Source: Candidatus Arsenophonus triatominarum (GTDB lineage: Bacteria; Pseudomonadota; Gammaproteobacteria; Enterobacterales; Enterobacteriaceae). From it: 64,000 nucleotides of DNA. This document shows, piece after piece, positions 28,203 to 39,821 of this stretch (the first letter of the stretch is position 1; each line of letters begins with the position of its first letter). The notes beneath the pieces were generated by a model that was given only the letters and a program-made list of their open reading frames with translations, was not told the DNA's origin and did not search any database. Location: the NCBI RefSeq assembly GCF_001640365.1, contig NZ_LWMI01000012.1:1-64000 (forward strand). The letters run 5' to 3'. The translations under genes and the position numbers were made by a program.

Positions 28203-28342
28203 TTTGCCTGTGTATTCACCAGATTTAAATCCTATAGAACGTAAATGGTCTCAAGCTAAACGTAAAAAGATGGAAACAGGATGCACTATCGATGACCTGT
28301 TTTTAATACATATGCTGTAATCAAAATTAAGTCGCCTAGCTA
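28203..28342 (+). mobile_element. IS630 3' fragment
   Basis: Last 140 bp of an IS630 in plus orientation (YSPDLNPIERKWSQAKRKK, then the end repeat). Copy F lies at a TA inside this older copy, whose 5' part has been lost. Confidence 0.88.
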
Positions 28343-28378
28343 TAATATAGTTTGGCCAGCAAAACCGTATTAATAACC

Positions 28379-29927
28379 TTAAGGCGCTAAATCAATCGGT
28401 AATTTTGTATAATCAACAAGTTTGTCGTTAAAATTATGGACATGGTTCTGATTTTTACATTTATCATTTGAAATCATCGTACATGAATTGTCTATACGGT
28501 TATCATCTATTCCTGACCATTGAGAGAATAGACTGAAAAAATTTAACGCACTTCTTTGAGCGGTTATATATTGTCTTTCTTTGGCGTTGTAAGCAGTAAT
28601 AAATAGCGGTATTTCAAAACCTTGTTTATAACGATCTTCATGTATAAGCCTCAATTCTTCAGAATTAGAAACCAAGACCATGATCGGAGAAATACAGTAT
28701 AGACCATTTTGAATGACTTTCAGTTAAATATTGATGAATGGTGGTCAATAATTTGTCGGTATTTTTTATACTTTGAACATAGCATGAAATTTCTTTGTTT
28801 TTGTAAAAGGTATCATATTGCCCGTTTGTTCTGCTACATGCACGGGGGTGACTGCCCATTAAATGAATGACGATAACTTTTTTTTTGTTGAGATGAATTT
28901 ATTGCTTTAGCGATCTCAGGGATTAATTCAGCATCGTTTGATGCTCTGCTATCAGAAGAATTACCTTTTTTCAGAAAAATTGAATAATCTGCTTTTTTTC
29001 CTATAGCGGCAACGGGAGTATCATTAAACCCTACAGCGCCCTGATTAGATAACCAATAAGTTATAAATCCTCTTTTTTTGCTAATCCAATGATGTTATTG
29101 GCTATTTTGGGGGGTATTGAAAGAGAATTGATAAGTGAATGCTGAGTGGTTGCTCCGGCAGAAATGTAATGCGTAAAGAGTATCCCATTAGCAGAACTCA
29201 TAAAGGGTGTATTATTGATAGGAAAACCATAAGTATGCATAAAGTCGTGTCTGGCACTTTCACCAATTACAACAACATAGGTATCGAATAAAGTAGTGAC
29301 ATTGCTTTGTTGAAAATCATCTTTTTCAGACATTAAACTAAAAAGTTTTTTAGTCTCTTCTTTGGCATAATAAAAATCTTTTATAATCTTAACTTCAGGG
29401 TAACCGGTATTCAAAATATTAAAATAACCTTCGTTCTTATAATCTTTTATTGGGCTATAAAGAAGAATTGAAATAAAAATAAAAAAAGCGATTATTTTTA
29501 CTTTTCTATTTGTTTTTAATTTAAATGTTGCGCAAATATATCCTATTATCAGAATTAATCATGATGTTAGTGACAAATAATTAGGAATACTTAAAATAAA
29601 ATCTATTGCCTCATTTAAATTTGTGTAACTTAACGATGTAGTTATTGTTAGAGAAGGAGAACCATATAAAAAGCTTACGGGAAAATAGACAGCACCAGCA
29701 AGTGAAAACATTAATATAAAAATAAAATATATTGCCCTGTAGGAATTTAATATCAATAATAGTGAAACGATACCTATCGTGTACTGTATTCTTGGAACAT
29801 ACCCAAGAGCATAGTGAATTACTGAAAATAATATCAGCAACAATGATAATTTTAGGTAGAAACCAATATTACAATTTTTTATTCTTTCTAATCTATTTTT
29901 GCTTACTAGCATGTCATGCATTTCCAT
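28379..29927 (-). pseudogene. opgE: OpgE (YbiP)-like phosphoethanolamine transferase, decayed
   Basis: Pieces align in order with E. coli OpgE: an N-terminal membrane region (YLKLSLLLILFSVIHYALGY and further hydrophobic segments), TYVVVIGESARHDFMHTYGF (metal ligand region), SAGATTQHSLINSL (nucleophile Thr region), HLMGSHPRACSRTNGQYDTF, YFSDHGLGF (metal ligands) and AQRSALNFFSLFSQWSGI. Lesions: an in-frame TGA at 29559-29561, frameshifts in A runs near 29075 and 28880, and a frameshift after GLGF near 28680. The enzyme would add phosphoethanolamine to periplasmic glucans. The start overlaps the end of the GT8 gene by 22 bases, indicating a former operon. Confidence 0.85.
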
Positions 29928-30889
29928 AAATACTTAATATAAGCACTAAATGCTGATAAATAATTTTTCTGATATAGTGCATGTTTAAATTGATATTTCA
30001 GCAGATGGGCGCTTGTAGCGCTTTTCAATGCAATATCTTTCCAGGGAGAGGCGTTTTTAGCCACGATGAAGGCTTGTGTTGATGATGGTTTTGACCATTT
30101 ATGCCAAGGTTTTGTATGTCCTATATAGTGTATTAATAAATCGTCATTACATATTTCTCTTTTTTTGTTGCCTTTCATTTCATCATCAAGACTATAAATT
30201 TTATTCCATTTTTTATCCAAGAAAATGAGTTTATCAACTAATAACAAATTAAGCGCATCTTGATCAGGAAACGGGAGTTTTTTCTTTAATAACAGATTAA
30301 TGGCTTGAGTTGATATATTTTCTTTTTTCCATTGTTGAATATTTATTAATAAAAATCCAGAGTTGAAATATTTTTCACCTATACTACTGGCATCTATTGA
30401 TTTAAATTTATCCTTTCCACCTTCCTGTATAACAGCTGCAATTTCATTATTGTGGAAAGTGATTTTAGTTAATTGACTTATATTTCCATTACAAACAATA
30501 TCTGCGTCAAGATAAAGAACTTCATTAACTTTTAAAAATAAATAGTTAACAATTATAAATCTAAAATAAATAGCATATGACCAATTTGAGGTTGTTGGTA
30601 ACTTTTTTATTTCATCACATTTAAGAAGATATATTGTTATTTTGGTATTATATTGTTTAGCTAACTGTGAGAACAAATTTTTTTGTTTATTATCAAAAAA
30701 ATCAGTAAAAATATGGAAATGAAAATCCATATTTTTGTTATGCATTAGTATCGAGGCGATAGAGACTCCAGTACCAAATAGAAAGTTTTTGTCTACTCCA
30801 TAAGCAATATTAAATACATCATCTGAATAACGTAATTTCTCATCGTCCAAATTAATAACTTTTGTTACTAATTTATCAATTTCTAACAT
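29906..30889 (-). CDS. Glycosyltransferase family 8, LPS core WaaO/WaaJ-like
   Basis: 327 residues, intact. The GT8 fold shows in FNIAYGVDKNFLFGTGVSIA (nucleotide-sugar binding), WSYAIYFRFIIVNYLF, the metal-binding DAD in VLYLDADIVCNGNISQL, YFNSGFLLINIQQWKKE, PFPDQDALNLLL and LLIHYIGHTKPWHKW. The C-terminal extension matches LPS core alpha-glycosyltransferases such as WaaO, WaaI and WaaJ. I prefer the ATG at 30889 (preceded by GAGGAAAAT) to that at 30925. It probably adds a hexose to the LPS core from UDP-sugar on the cytoplasmic face; donor and acceptor cannot be told. It is followed by the decayed opgE-like gene. Confidence 0.85.
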   Translation of the reverse strand: MLEIDKLVTKVINLDDEKLRYSDDVFNIAYGVDKNFLFGTGVSIASILMHNKNMDFHFHIFTDFFDNKQKNLFSQLAKQYNTKITIYLLKCDEIKKLPTTSNWSYAIYFRFIIVNYLFLKVNEVLYLDADIVCNGNISQLTKITFHNNEIAAVIQEGGKDKFKSIDASSIGEKYFNSGFLLINIQQWKKENISTQAINLLLKKKLPFPDQDALNLLLVDKLIFLDKKWNKIYSLDDEMKGNKKREICNDDLLIHYIGHTKPWHKWSKPSSTQAFIVAKNASPWKDIALKSATSAHLLKYQFKHALYQKNYLSAFSAYIKYLWKCMTC

Positions 30890-30925
30890 ATTTTCCTCAG
30901 GCACATTTACAAGTGACTCAATCAT

Positions 30926-31078
30926 AGAAGCATAATATTAGCAGCGTTGGGGAAAGTTGTTAACCTTAGTTTGTTGCTATCGCTACCAGTATAAAACTGA
31001 TTTATTAAAAATAAAAATGGCAGTTTTAAGTGACTGCCGTTGATGACATTGTAGATCAAAGTAGAGATTTCTGTTTTA
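30926..31078. other. Upstream region of the GT8 gene
   Basis: AT-rich; AACTGATTTATTAAAAATAA, then GGCAGTTTTAAGTGACTGCC forms a hairpin near 31020-31040. No gene. Confidence 0.4.
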
Positions 31079-31268
31079 CACGAGTTTCGCACAGGCATAT
31101 AAGATTCCAGAAATGGCTAAAAGCAATGGTTAATTTGCAGGTTACTAAAACGTATAAATTTTTTAAATTACAATAAGTTGCTTTTAATTTATAAGATTTT
31201 GTCTATTTATATATTATGCTGAATTAAACTTAAAAATAGAGCGTTTTTTTATTGGGGCGAAACTCGTG
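31079..31268 (+). repeat. Miniature element MITE-1 (copy 7)
   Basis: About 190 bp with CACGAGTTTCGCAC at the left and GGGCGAAACTCGTG (one change) at the right, flanked on both sides by TTTTA. Confidence 0.9.
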
Positions 31269-31447
31269 TTTTACATCGCTAGGAATGTCTATACGTTCGA
31301 TTGAGCTATGGCTTTAAAAAAACCGGTTTTACTACGTTGATAAAGCAATTTTAGGCAACAGCCCTTATTAATGCATTCTTTTTTCCACATTAGGCAGAAC
31401 AACATGATGGTCTGCTGAATTCAAAGATACAAAGATGCTAATAAATA

Positions 31448-32024
31448 CACGAGTTTCGCAATCTCCAAAAAAGAAGTATAAATTTAAAAACAAGAAAAAA
31501 TTAGGGTGTTCATATTTTGTCCGGTTATCCATGCATTAAAAATATCTATAAAATATTCTTACAAGTAAGCAGTGTAAGCTACTCTGGTTTGGCGTTATCA
31601 GAAGTAAGCACATCGCCTTTATCTCATGACACTATTAGTCGATGGCTAAAAAAGTAGATGTTTTCGACCTAAAGACTTATGGCGATTAGTTCAACCTTCT
31701 ATAGACAAAAAAAAGCCCTTGCGTACTAATTGCCGATGATACATTGATTGCCAAAACACGTAGTAAAAAAATAGAGATGGTCCATTATCAATATTCAGGT
31801 AATGAACATGATGTTATTGCTGGCATAGGTTTAGTTAATTTACTTTGGCATGATCTAACAACTGTTGAATTAATTCCTATTGATTATCGTATTTATGATA
31901 AAGATTCTGATGGAAAAACAAAAAACACGCACTTTTCCGAAATGCTCGAACTTGCTAAAAAAAGAGGGATCATACCAGAAGCGGTAGCGATGGATGCCTG
32001 GTATTCTAGCCTGGATAATCTGAA
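31448..32024 (+). pseudogene. IS701-like element 5' part, broken
   Basis: Begins with the terminal repeat CACGAGTTTCGCAATCTCC at 31448, then a leader and a decayed transposase: a premature TAG follows the segment SHDTISRWLKK, and the later frame (IAKTRSKKIEMVHYQYSG, GLVNLLWHDLTTVELIPIDY, AMDAWYSSLDNL) is open. Miniature element copy 8 cuts it at 32025. This copy supplies the left terminus of the family. Confidence 0.75.
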
Positions 32025-32215
32025 CACGAGTTTCGCACAGGCATATAAAATTCCAGAAATGGCTTAAAAGCAATGGTTAATTTGCAAGTTACTAAAACGT
32101 ATAAATTTGTGTAAATTACAATAAATTGCTTTTAATTTATAAGATTTTGTCTATTTATATATTATGCTGAATTAAACTTAAAAATAGAGCGTTTTTTATT
32201 GGTGCGAAACTCGTG
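32025..32215 (+). repeat. Miniature element MITE-1 (copy 8)
   Basis: About 191 bp with CACGAGTTTCGCAC ends. Left flank is IS701-like coding sequence (CTGAA), right flank unrelated (TTAGA), so no duplication. Confidence 0.88.
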
Positions 32216-32294
32216 TTAGAAACTCGGTTGCTTCTAATATTGGTAGATATACCACACCACTTAACGTATCACGAAAATTTTGCGCTTGTGCCAT
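32216..32294 (-). pseudogene. N-terminal fragment of an unknown gene
   Basis: ATG at 32294 with GAGA upstream, reading MAQAQNFRDTLSGVVYLPIL and EATEF before running into miniature element copy 8. The remainder is not in the window. Family not recognised. Confidence 0.35.
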
Positions 32295-32573
32295 GTTTTT
32301 TCTCAACAGATAAGATAGTTACGCAGGGTAAACGGGTAGATGTTTTTTGAACATAACTTGATCAACAAACATGCTTAATTTGGCTGAATAACATCCTTTT
32401 AGATGAAGTTTTCGATCTAAAATATTTGTTTTTTTGATCATTTTGATCATAAAATGAGCATTCACGCTCTTACCCTGATGATAAAGCTCCCTTAAAAGAA
32501 AGCATAAATTTGTAACTGTCTTATCGATTTTTTGTATAAAAAACAACCATTTTTAATAAAAAAAGGAGTTTAT
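32295..32573. other. Upstream region of the 506-residue gene
   Basis: No convincing gene. The minus-strand frame here has no ribosome site and no recognisable domain. AAAAGGAG at 32561-32568 is the ribosome site of the next gene. Confidence 0.4.
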
Positions 32574-34094
32574 ATGCCAATTAGAGATATACCATCTTCA
32601 TTTCATTCCAGTTGCTTTTATGAAAAAAGCAACTCAGTAGAGTCTTTGTCAGATATCACATCATTAGAATCATTATCATTGTCTGCTTTTCAAAATTCGG
32701 GCGAGAAGTATATAAAACATCTTGATGGTGCCATCGCAGATGCAATGTCTAGCTTATCTCCAAAAGGAAAGAGAATAGCCGAGACTTTATGTGACATAAC
32801 CGAAAATGGCCCAAATCAAGCCTTAAAGAATACGGAAAAAGACACTCTGGAAAGAGGTTTAGCTGAGAGTGCAAAAATCTACTTAGAGAATGTAGAAGAA
32901 GTGCAAAATGGTATACCTCTGACTAATCATGAACGTTGTATTTTAATGTTAAACTTTCTGAAAAGAATTATGGAAAACGATTTTGATAAAAATTTTGAAC
33001 GCTGGGCTTCAAATATACTTAATGTTAGCTTACGTACTGGATTTATAGTAGGTTTTACTACAATTTTCAGACAGCTTATTGGTTTTTACATTGAAAAAGC
33101 TTTATTTCTAGGTGATGTACCTATGCCTATGCGTAAAATTATCGGAGCCGTTTCCATGTTTATTGGGCCTGGATTGAATATTATTGGATTAGTTAGGGAT
33201 GAATTAAATAATACTTCTACGAAAGAGTCAAGAATAGCCCGCGTTAGTATGTTAGCCCTTTCGATTTCATCCTTCCTAATTGTTTATCAAACAGGTGAAC
33301 CGTCAGTACTTGCTTCCTTGATGAGTTCTATGGGCCTACAAGCGCTTTCCTATACTTTAGCACGAGATTTAGCTCAATTATTTATCACTTTAGAAAATAA
33401 TGCAGATATAAATATTTCGGGAACCGTAACTGGAGGATTAATTTATAATTGTATGCAATTTGGCTCAGGAGAAATTTCTAATATTTTATCTCCTAGTTCA
33501 GGAGCGAGTCGTGTAATAAACGAAGAAAAGAAAAATACAAAATTAGATACTGAAAATATTAATAATTTACGTCCAGACTTACCACAAGACGTATATCGTG
33601 GGGTATTAAATGCTGCTGTCGAGGTTTCAGACGACTTAATTCGTCCATATATTAATCGTAAATTACAGGTGAGAAAAACTAAATCTGACGCAAGAGACGA
33701 AGCTATAGCAAAAGGTAAAGATCCAATATTAGCTATTGATGAGTTACCCCAGGAATATGTAGAGGGTTTACGCATAAAACTTGGTATTCGAAAACCTGAT
33801 TGGACTAATTTTTTTGATCAATTCTTTACAACTTCTGCAATGCGTACTTCTTCATTGCAAACAGTCATGGGAGTAGTCATGAGTGCAGCAACTATTTTGG
33901 AAAAAACAAGTTTATCGACGTTTAACCAAGGGCATATTCTCAATGCTATTACCGCTGGAGTTATTTCATTAAATTACATTCCATTTGTTCATGCTCATGA
34001 AAACTGTTCATATAATAATCCCCAAAAAGATGAACAGATTATAAATCCAGAGATAGTCTTTCAAAAACGTCGCTTCACGTATAATATCAGCTAG
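32574..34094 (+). CDS. Unrecognised 506-residue protein, candidate secreted effector
   Basis: Start ATG at 32574 with AAAAGGAG six bases upstream. Residues 1-45 are unusually Ser-rich (IPSSFHSSCFYEKSNSVESL and LSDITSLESLSLSAF) with no signal peptide, typical of type III export signals. Residues about 50-150 are helical and charged. Hydrophobic stretches follow at about 153-178, 188-207, 222-262, 281-295, 423-442 and 453-473, some Gly/Ser-rich, compatible with membrane insertion in a host membrane. Residues 312-420 are charged and soluble-looking, with a Lys-rich segment near 362-382. No family recognised. Codon use is AT-rich like the SopE-like island. It is intact, and IS481 copy 2 lies two bases after the stop. 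A phage or toxin-like membrane protein is the alternative. Confidence 0.6.
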   Translation: MPIRDIPSSFHSSCFYEKSNSVESLSDITSLESLSLSAFQNSGEKYIKHLDGAIADAMSSLSPKGKRIAETLCDITENGPNQALKNTEKDTLERGLAESAKIYLENVEEVQNGIPLTNHERCILMLNFLKRIMENDFDKNFERWASNILNVSLRTGFIVGFTTIFRQLIGFYIEKALFLGDVPMPMRKIIGAVSMFIGPGLNIIGLVRDELNNTSTKESRIARVSMLALSISSFLIVYQTGEPSVLASLMSSMGLQALSYTLARDLAQLFITLENNADINISGTVTGGLIYNCMQFGSGEISNILSPSSGASRVINEEKKNTKLDTENINNLRPDLPQDVYRGVLNAAVEVSDDLIRPYINRKLQVRKTKSDARDEAIAKGKDPILAIDELPQEYVEGLRIKLGIRKPDWTNFFDQFFTTSAMRTSSLQTVMGVVMSAATILEKTSLSTFNQGHILNAITAGVISLNYIPFVHAHENCSYNNPQKDEQIINPEIVFQKRRFTYNIS

Positions 34095-34096
34095 TG

Positions 34097-35544
<1,448 letters not shown>

Positions 35545-35694
35545 ATTTTCTATTTTCCGAAAAGTGTAAAATTTAAAATAAACTTCATTTGCTTATTTTG
35601 GTTTATCCCAAAATACTTAATTTAATAACTTATACGTAACTTATCTGTGTTAAATAATAATCAGGTAATCGTCTTAATTTTTATGAAATTACTA

Positions 35695-36195
35695 CACGAG
35701 TTTCGCAATCTCCAAAAAAGAAGTATAAATTTAAAAACAAGAAAAAATTAGGGTGTTCATATTTTGTCCGGTTATCCATGCATTAAAAATATCTATAAAA
35801 ACCTGAGTTCGGGATAAGGATCCTAATTTTTTATCACTTATTCAAATAGTTAATTTAAAATAATTACATAAAACAGTATTAATTTTGGTTTTTTTCATGA
35901 TTTTAGTAGAGAAAAATAGCTTCTTTTTTAACCTGCTATCACTAAGAATTTTCCTTCTTTTTTATCTTATTGATTTTAAAATATTTTTTGATAAATCGGC
36001 TATTTTTATTTTCTCGCAACTATCGCTTATCCCGAACTCAGGTTATAAAACATTCTTACAAGTAAGCAGTGTAAGATACTCTGGTTTGGCGTTATCAGAA
36101 GTAAGCCCATCGCCTTTATCTCATGACACTGTTAGCGATGGCTAAAAAGTAGATGTTTTCGACCTAAAGACTTATGGCGATTAGTTCAACCTTCT
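35695..36195 (+). pseudogene. IS701-like 5' fragment, split by MITE-2
   Basis: Starts with CACGAGTTTCGCAATCTCC at 35695, runs through the same leader as the copy at 31448, is interrupted by the miniature element at 35801-36043, resumes with the transposase start (RYSGLALSEVSPSPLSHDTV), and is cut by IS630 at 36196. Confidence 0.78.
35801..36043 (+). repeat. Miniature element MITE-2 (copy b), IS982-type ends
   Basis: 243 bp. Ends ACCTGAGTTCGGGATAAG and CTTATCCCGAACTCAGGT, flanked by TATAAAA on both sides. Interior aligns with the reverse complement of copy a (7975-8223) with many substitutions. Confidence 0.85.
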
Positions 36196-36198
36196 ATA

Positions 36199-36267
36199 TA
36201 GCTAGGCGACTTAATTTTGATTACAAGGTGTGTTATGAGTTATACAATTGATTTTCGACGTAAAGTA
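36199..36267 (+). mobile_element. IS630 5' fragment
   Basis: First 69 bp of an IS630 in plus orientation (terminal repeat, start codon, SYTIDFRRKV). A second IS630 sits at a TA inside it; the remainder of this copy is absent. Confidence 0.88.
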
Positions 36268-38031
36268 TAGCTAGGCGACTTAATTTTGATTACAGCATAT
36301 GTATTAAAAACAGGTCATCGATAGTGCATCCTGTTTCCATCTTTTTACGTTTAGCTTGAGACCATTTATGTTCTATAGCTAGGCGACTTAATTTTGATTA
36401 CAAGGTGTGTTATGAGTTATACAATTGATTTTCGACGTAAAGTAATATCTGTAAGGAAAGCCGAAGGTTTAACAATTCGAGAAACTGCGAAACAATTCCG
36501 TATTGGAAAAGCGTCTTTAGTACGTTGGCTTAAACGACCAGAGCCAAAAAATTCAACGCCACGTAAGAGGAAGCTCGATAAAAATGCTTTAGCAAAAGAT
36601 GTGGAACAGTATCCAGATGCTTACCAAAAGGAACGGGCAGAGCGATTCGGTGTTTGTAAAAAGACTATTTGGCAATCCCTTAAAAAGCTGGGATTAACCT
36701 ATAAAAAAAACTCTATTCCATCCAAAAACCAACGAAAGCGACAGGCTGGCACATCAGCAAAAAAGACAACAGTATGAAAAAAAAGATAAATCTGTTGTTT
36801 TTATTGATGAAAGTGGTTTTTCACATGACACTCCACGAACTCACGGCTATTCCCCAAAAGGTCACCGTTGTTTTGGCCTGAAAAACTGGGGTGCTAAGGG
36901 AAGAACAAATGTTATTGGCGCTTTATTGGGAACAACCCTTTTTGCTATCGGATTATTTGATTGCAATATTAATCGTGATGTTTTTTATGTTTGGATCACA
37001 AAAATATTGCTCCCAGAACTTCCTGAAAATTCTGTTATTTTTATGGACAACGCTAGCTTTCACAAAGGTAAGAATATTGAACAGGCAATTATAAACGCAG
37101 GACACCAGATAGAATATTTGCCTGTGTATTCACCAGATTTAAATCCTATAGAACATAAATGGTCTCAAGCTAAACGTAAAAAGATGGAAACAGGATGCAC
37201 TATCGATGACCTGTTTTTAATACATATGCTGTAATCAAAATTAAGTCGCCTAGCTATATAGGATTTAAATCTGGTGAATACACAGGCAAATATTCTATCT
37301 GGTGTCCTGCGTTTATAATTGCCTGTTCAATATTCTTACCTTTGTGAAAGCTAGCGTTGTCCATAAAAATAACAGAATTTTCAGGAAGTTCTGGGAGCAA
37401 TATTTTTGTGATCCAAACATAAAAAACATCACGATTAATATTGCAATCAAATAATCCGATAGCAAAAAGGGTTGTTCCCAATAAAGCGCCAATAACATTT
37501 GTTCTTCCCTTAGCACCCCAGTTTTTCAGGCCAAAACAACGGTGACCTTTTGGGGAATAGCCGTGAGTTCGTGGAGTGTCATGTGAAAAACCACTTTCAT
37601 CAATAAAAACAACAGATTTATCTTTTTTTTCATACTGTTGTCTTTTTTGCTGATGTGCCAGCCTGTCGCTTTCGTTGGTTTTTGGATGGAATAGAGTTTT
37701 TTTTATAGGTTAATCCCAGCTTTTTAAGGGATTGCCAAATAGTCTTTTTACAAACACCGAATCGCTCTGCCCGTTCCTTTTGGTAAGCATCTGGATACTG
37801 TTCCACATCTTTTGCTAAAGCATTTTTATCGAGCTTCCTCTTACGTGGCGTTGAATTTTTTGGCTCTGGTCGTTTAAGCCAACGTACTAAAGACGCTTTT
37901 CCAATACGGAATTGTTTCGCAGTTTCTCGAATTGTTAAACCTTCGGCTTTCCTTACAGATATTACTTTACGTCGAAAATCAATTGTATAACTCATAACAC
38001 ACCTTGTAATCAAAATTAAGTCGCCTAGCTA
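36268..38031 (-). mobile_element. IS630-family element split by IS630 copy G
   Basis: Minus-strand element with its left end at 36268-36375 and the rest at 37259-38031; copy G is inserted at the TA of TTCTATAGG, inside the transposase gene. Transposase start 37995. With the fragment at 36199 this is a threefold nest of the same family. Confidence 0.9.
36376..37256 (+). mobile_element. IS630-family element (copy G), complete
   Basis: TA at 36374-36375 and 37257-37258. Transposase 36412-37234 with the shared A8 break. Confidence 0.92.
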
Positions 38032-38033
38032 TA

Positions 38034-38321
38034 GTAAGTCCGTATTTGATTCATTATAGACATACCACATCACAAGCCAAGAGAGGAGAAAAAGTTACGC
38101 CAAATGCTCTAACTACAAGGTTTAAAAAAGCAAGAGAAAAATGTGGAATAATTTGGGAAAAAAGATCAGCTCCAACTTTTCATGAACAAAGATCTTTATC
38201 CGAGCGTTTGTATAGAGAACAAGGGATTAACACTAAAAAATTGCTTGGTCATAAATCTTATAAAATGACTGATAAATATAATGATGATAGAGGTAAAGAA
38301 TGGCAAATTATTGCTGTTTAA
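38034..38321 (+). pseudogene. Phage tyrosine integrase, C-terminal catalytic fragment
   Basis: Open from the IS630 border to 38321. Contains KVTPNALTTRFKKAREKCGI, then the catalytic C-terminal signature: HEQRSLSERLYREQG (His and Arg), LLGHKS (His) and MTDKYNDDRG (Tyr nucleophile). The N-terminal domains are missing. Its counterpart in type, the N-terminal and middle part, lies on the other strand at 17242-17883. The stop is 110 bases from the end of icd. Confidence 0.75.
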
Positions 38322-38373
38322 TTGCTCAGTTTTGGGGAAGAATTTTGGTGATATTTTGGGGAAGAAAAAAACA

Positions 38374-38400
38374 GCTCATAAATTAAGCGGGAACACTTAA
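38374..38400 (-). terminator. Possible terminator after icd
   Basis: GCGGGA and TCCCGT form a hairpin around ACACTTAAGC just beyond the icd stop. The T run is weak, so this is tentative. Confidence 0.4.
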
Positions 38401-38431
38401 GCTCCCGTTATCAATTAAGCAAAACCTAAAA

Positions 38432-39682
38432 TTACATATGATTGATCACTGCATCACCAAACTCACTGCATTTCAATAGTTTAGCACCTGGCATTAAACG
38501 CTCAAAATCATAGGTGACGGTTTTGGCGGCAATCGCCCCTTGCATACCTATAATAATTAAGTCAGCGGCCTCTTTCCAGCCCATATGGCGTAACATCATT
38601 TCAGCGGAGAGGATAATCGAGCCTGGATTGACTTTATCTTGACCTGCGTATTTCGTTGCTGTTCCATGGGTTGCTTCAAATAGTGCACAACTATCGCCTA
38701 TATTTGCGCCTGGGGCGATACCAATGCCCCCAACTTGGGCCGCTAATGCGTCAGAAATATAATCGCCATTGAGGTTCATACAAGCAATAACGTCATATTC
38801 AGCTGGCCGCAACAAAATTTGCTGTAAAAACGCGTCAGCAATCACGTCTTTGATAATTATATCTTTACCTGTCTCTGGATGCTTAATTTTCATCCATGGG
38901 CCACCATCAAGTAATTCACCACCAAATTCTTGTTGTGCTAACTGGTATCCCCAATCTTTAAAAGCACCTTCAGTGAATTTCATTATATTGCCTTTATGCA
39001 TTAAAGTGACCGATTTACGATTATTTTGGATAGCATACTCAATTGCGGCTCGTATTAGCCGCTTAGTTCCTTCTTCTGAACAGGGCTTTATACCGATACC
39101 ACAATTGGTTGGGAAACGAATTTTATTTACTCCCATCTCATCTTGCAGAAATTTAATTATTTTATCTGCCTCAGAGCTGCCTGCTTTCCATTCAATACCT
39201 GCATAAATATCTTCAGAATTTTCTCGAAAAATCACCATATCAGTCAATTCTGGCTGTTTTACTGGGCTAGGAGTACGTTGATAATAGCGCACCGGTCGCA
39301 AACAAATATAGAGATCGAGTTGTTGTCGTAAAGCAACATTTAAAGAACGGATCCCGCCGCCAACAGGTGTAGTTAATGGTCCTTTAATAGACACATGATA
39401 TTGCTGGATCAAATCGAGTGTTTCAGTGGGTAACCATACATCCTTACCATAAATTTGAGTTGATTTTTCACCAATATAAATCTCCATCCAAGAAATCTTT
39501 TTATCACCGTGGTAAGCTTTTTTTACAGCTGCATCAACCACTTTTAACATCACCGGAGTAATATCAGCACCAATACCATCCCCTTCAATATAAGGAATTA
39601 TTGGATTATTAGGGACATTAAGCTTACCTGCTGCAAGTGTAATTTTTTCACCTTGTTGAGGAACAACTACTTTGCTTTCCAT
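38432..39682 (-). CDS. icd: NADP-dependent isocitrate dehydrogenase
   Basis: 416 residues, full length (E. coli Icd also 416). Oxidatively decarboxylates isocitrate to 2-oxoglutarate in the TCA cycle, cytosolic homodimer. Substrate-site residues lie in [20 protein letters not shown] (the Ser phosphorylated by AceK in E. coli), with [13 protein letters not shown]-like [13 protein letters not shown] and [17 protein letters not shown] further on. I chose the ATG at 39682, preceded by GGAGAG, over an in-frame TTG one codon upstream. No lesions seen. The gene is divergent from the rluE remnant, the same arrangement as in E. coli. Confidence 0.97.
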   Translation of the reverse strand: MESKVVVPQQGEKITLAAGKLNVPNNPIIPYIEGDGIGADITPVMLKVVDAAVKKAYHGDKKISWMEIYIGEKSTQIYGKDVWLPTETLDLIQQYHVSIKGPLTTPVGGGIRSLNVALRQQLDLYICLRPVRYYQRTPSPVKQPELTDMVIFRENSEDIYAGIEWKAGSSEADKIIKFLQDEMGVNKIRFPTNCGIGIKPCSEEGTKRLIRAAIEYAIQNNRKSVTLMHKGNIMKFTEGAFKDWGYQLAQQEFGGELLDGGPWMKIKHPETGKDIIIKDVIADAFLQQILLRPAEYDVIACMNLNGDYISDALAAQVGGIGIAPGANIGDSCALFEATHGTATKYAGQDKVNPGSIILSAEMMLRHMGWKEAADLIIIGMQGAIAAKTVTYDFERLMPGAKLLKCSEFGDAVINHM

Positions 39683-39821
39683 CAATCTCTCCTTTTATTA
39701 TCTTAGCGCAATACCTGTTAACTTATGGTAAGAATATTGCATGGTACTTGAATAATTTTTCTACGCCAATGTTTGCTAATTTAAGGTATAATAGGGATCT
39801 CATTTTTTATTAATCATTACT

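Noticed and set aside
32319-32546. 75-codon minus-strand ORF upstream of the 506-residue gene
   Set aside because: No ribosome site and no recognisable fold; it overlaps the likely promoter of the 506-residue gene.
35885-36145. Hydrophobic 86-codon ORF
   Set aside because: It lies mostly inside miniature element MITE-2 copy b and runs into IS701-like sequence; chance frame in AT-rich DNA.
38034-38431. Phage integration at the 3' end of icd, as with e14 and phage 21 in E. coli
   Set aside because: The integrase fragment lies 110 bases from the icd stop, but no duplicated icd end was seen and the integrase type looks different; proximity may be coincidental.
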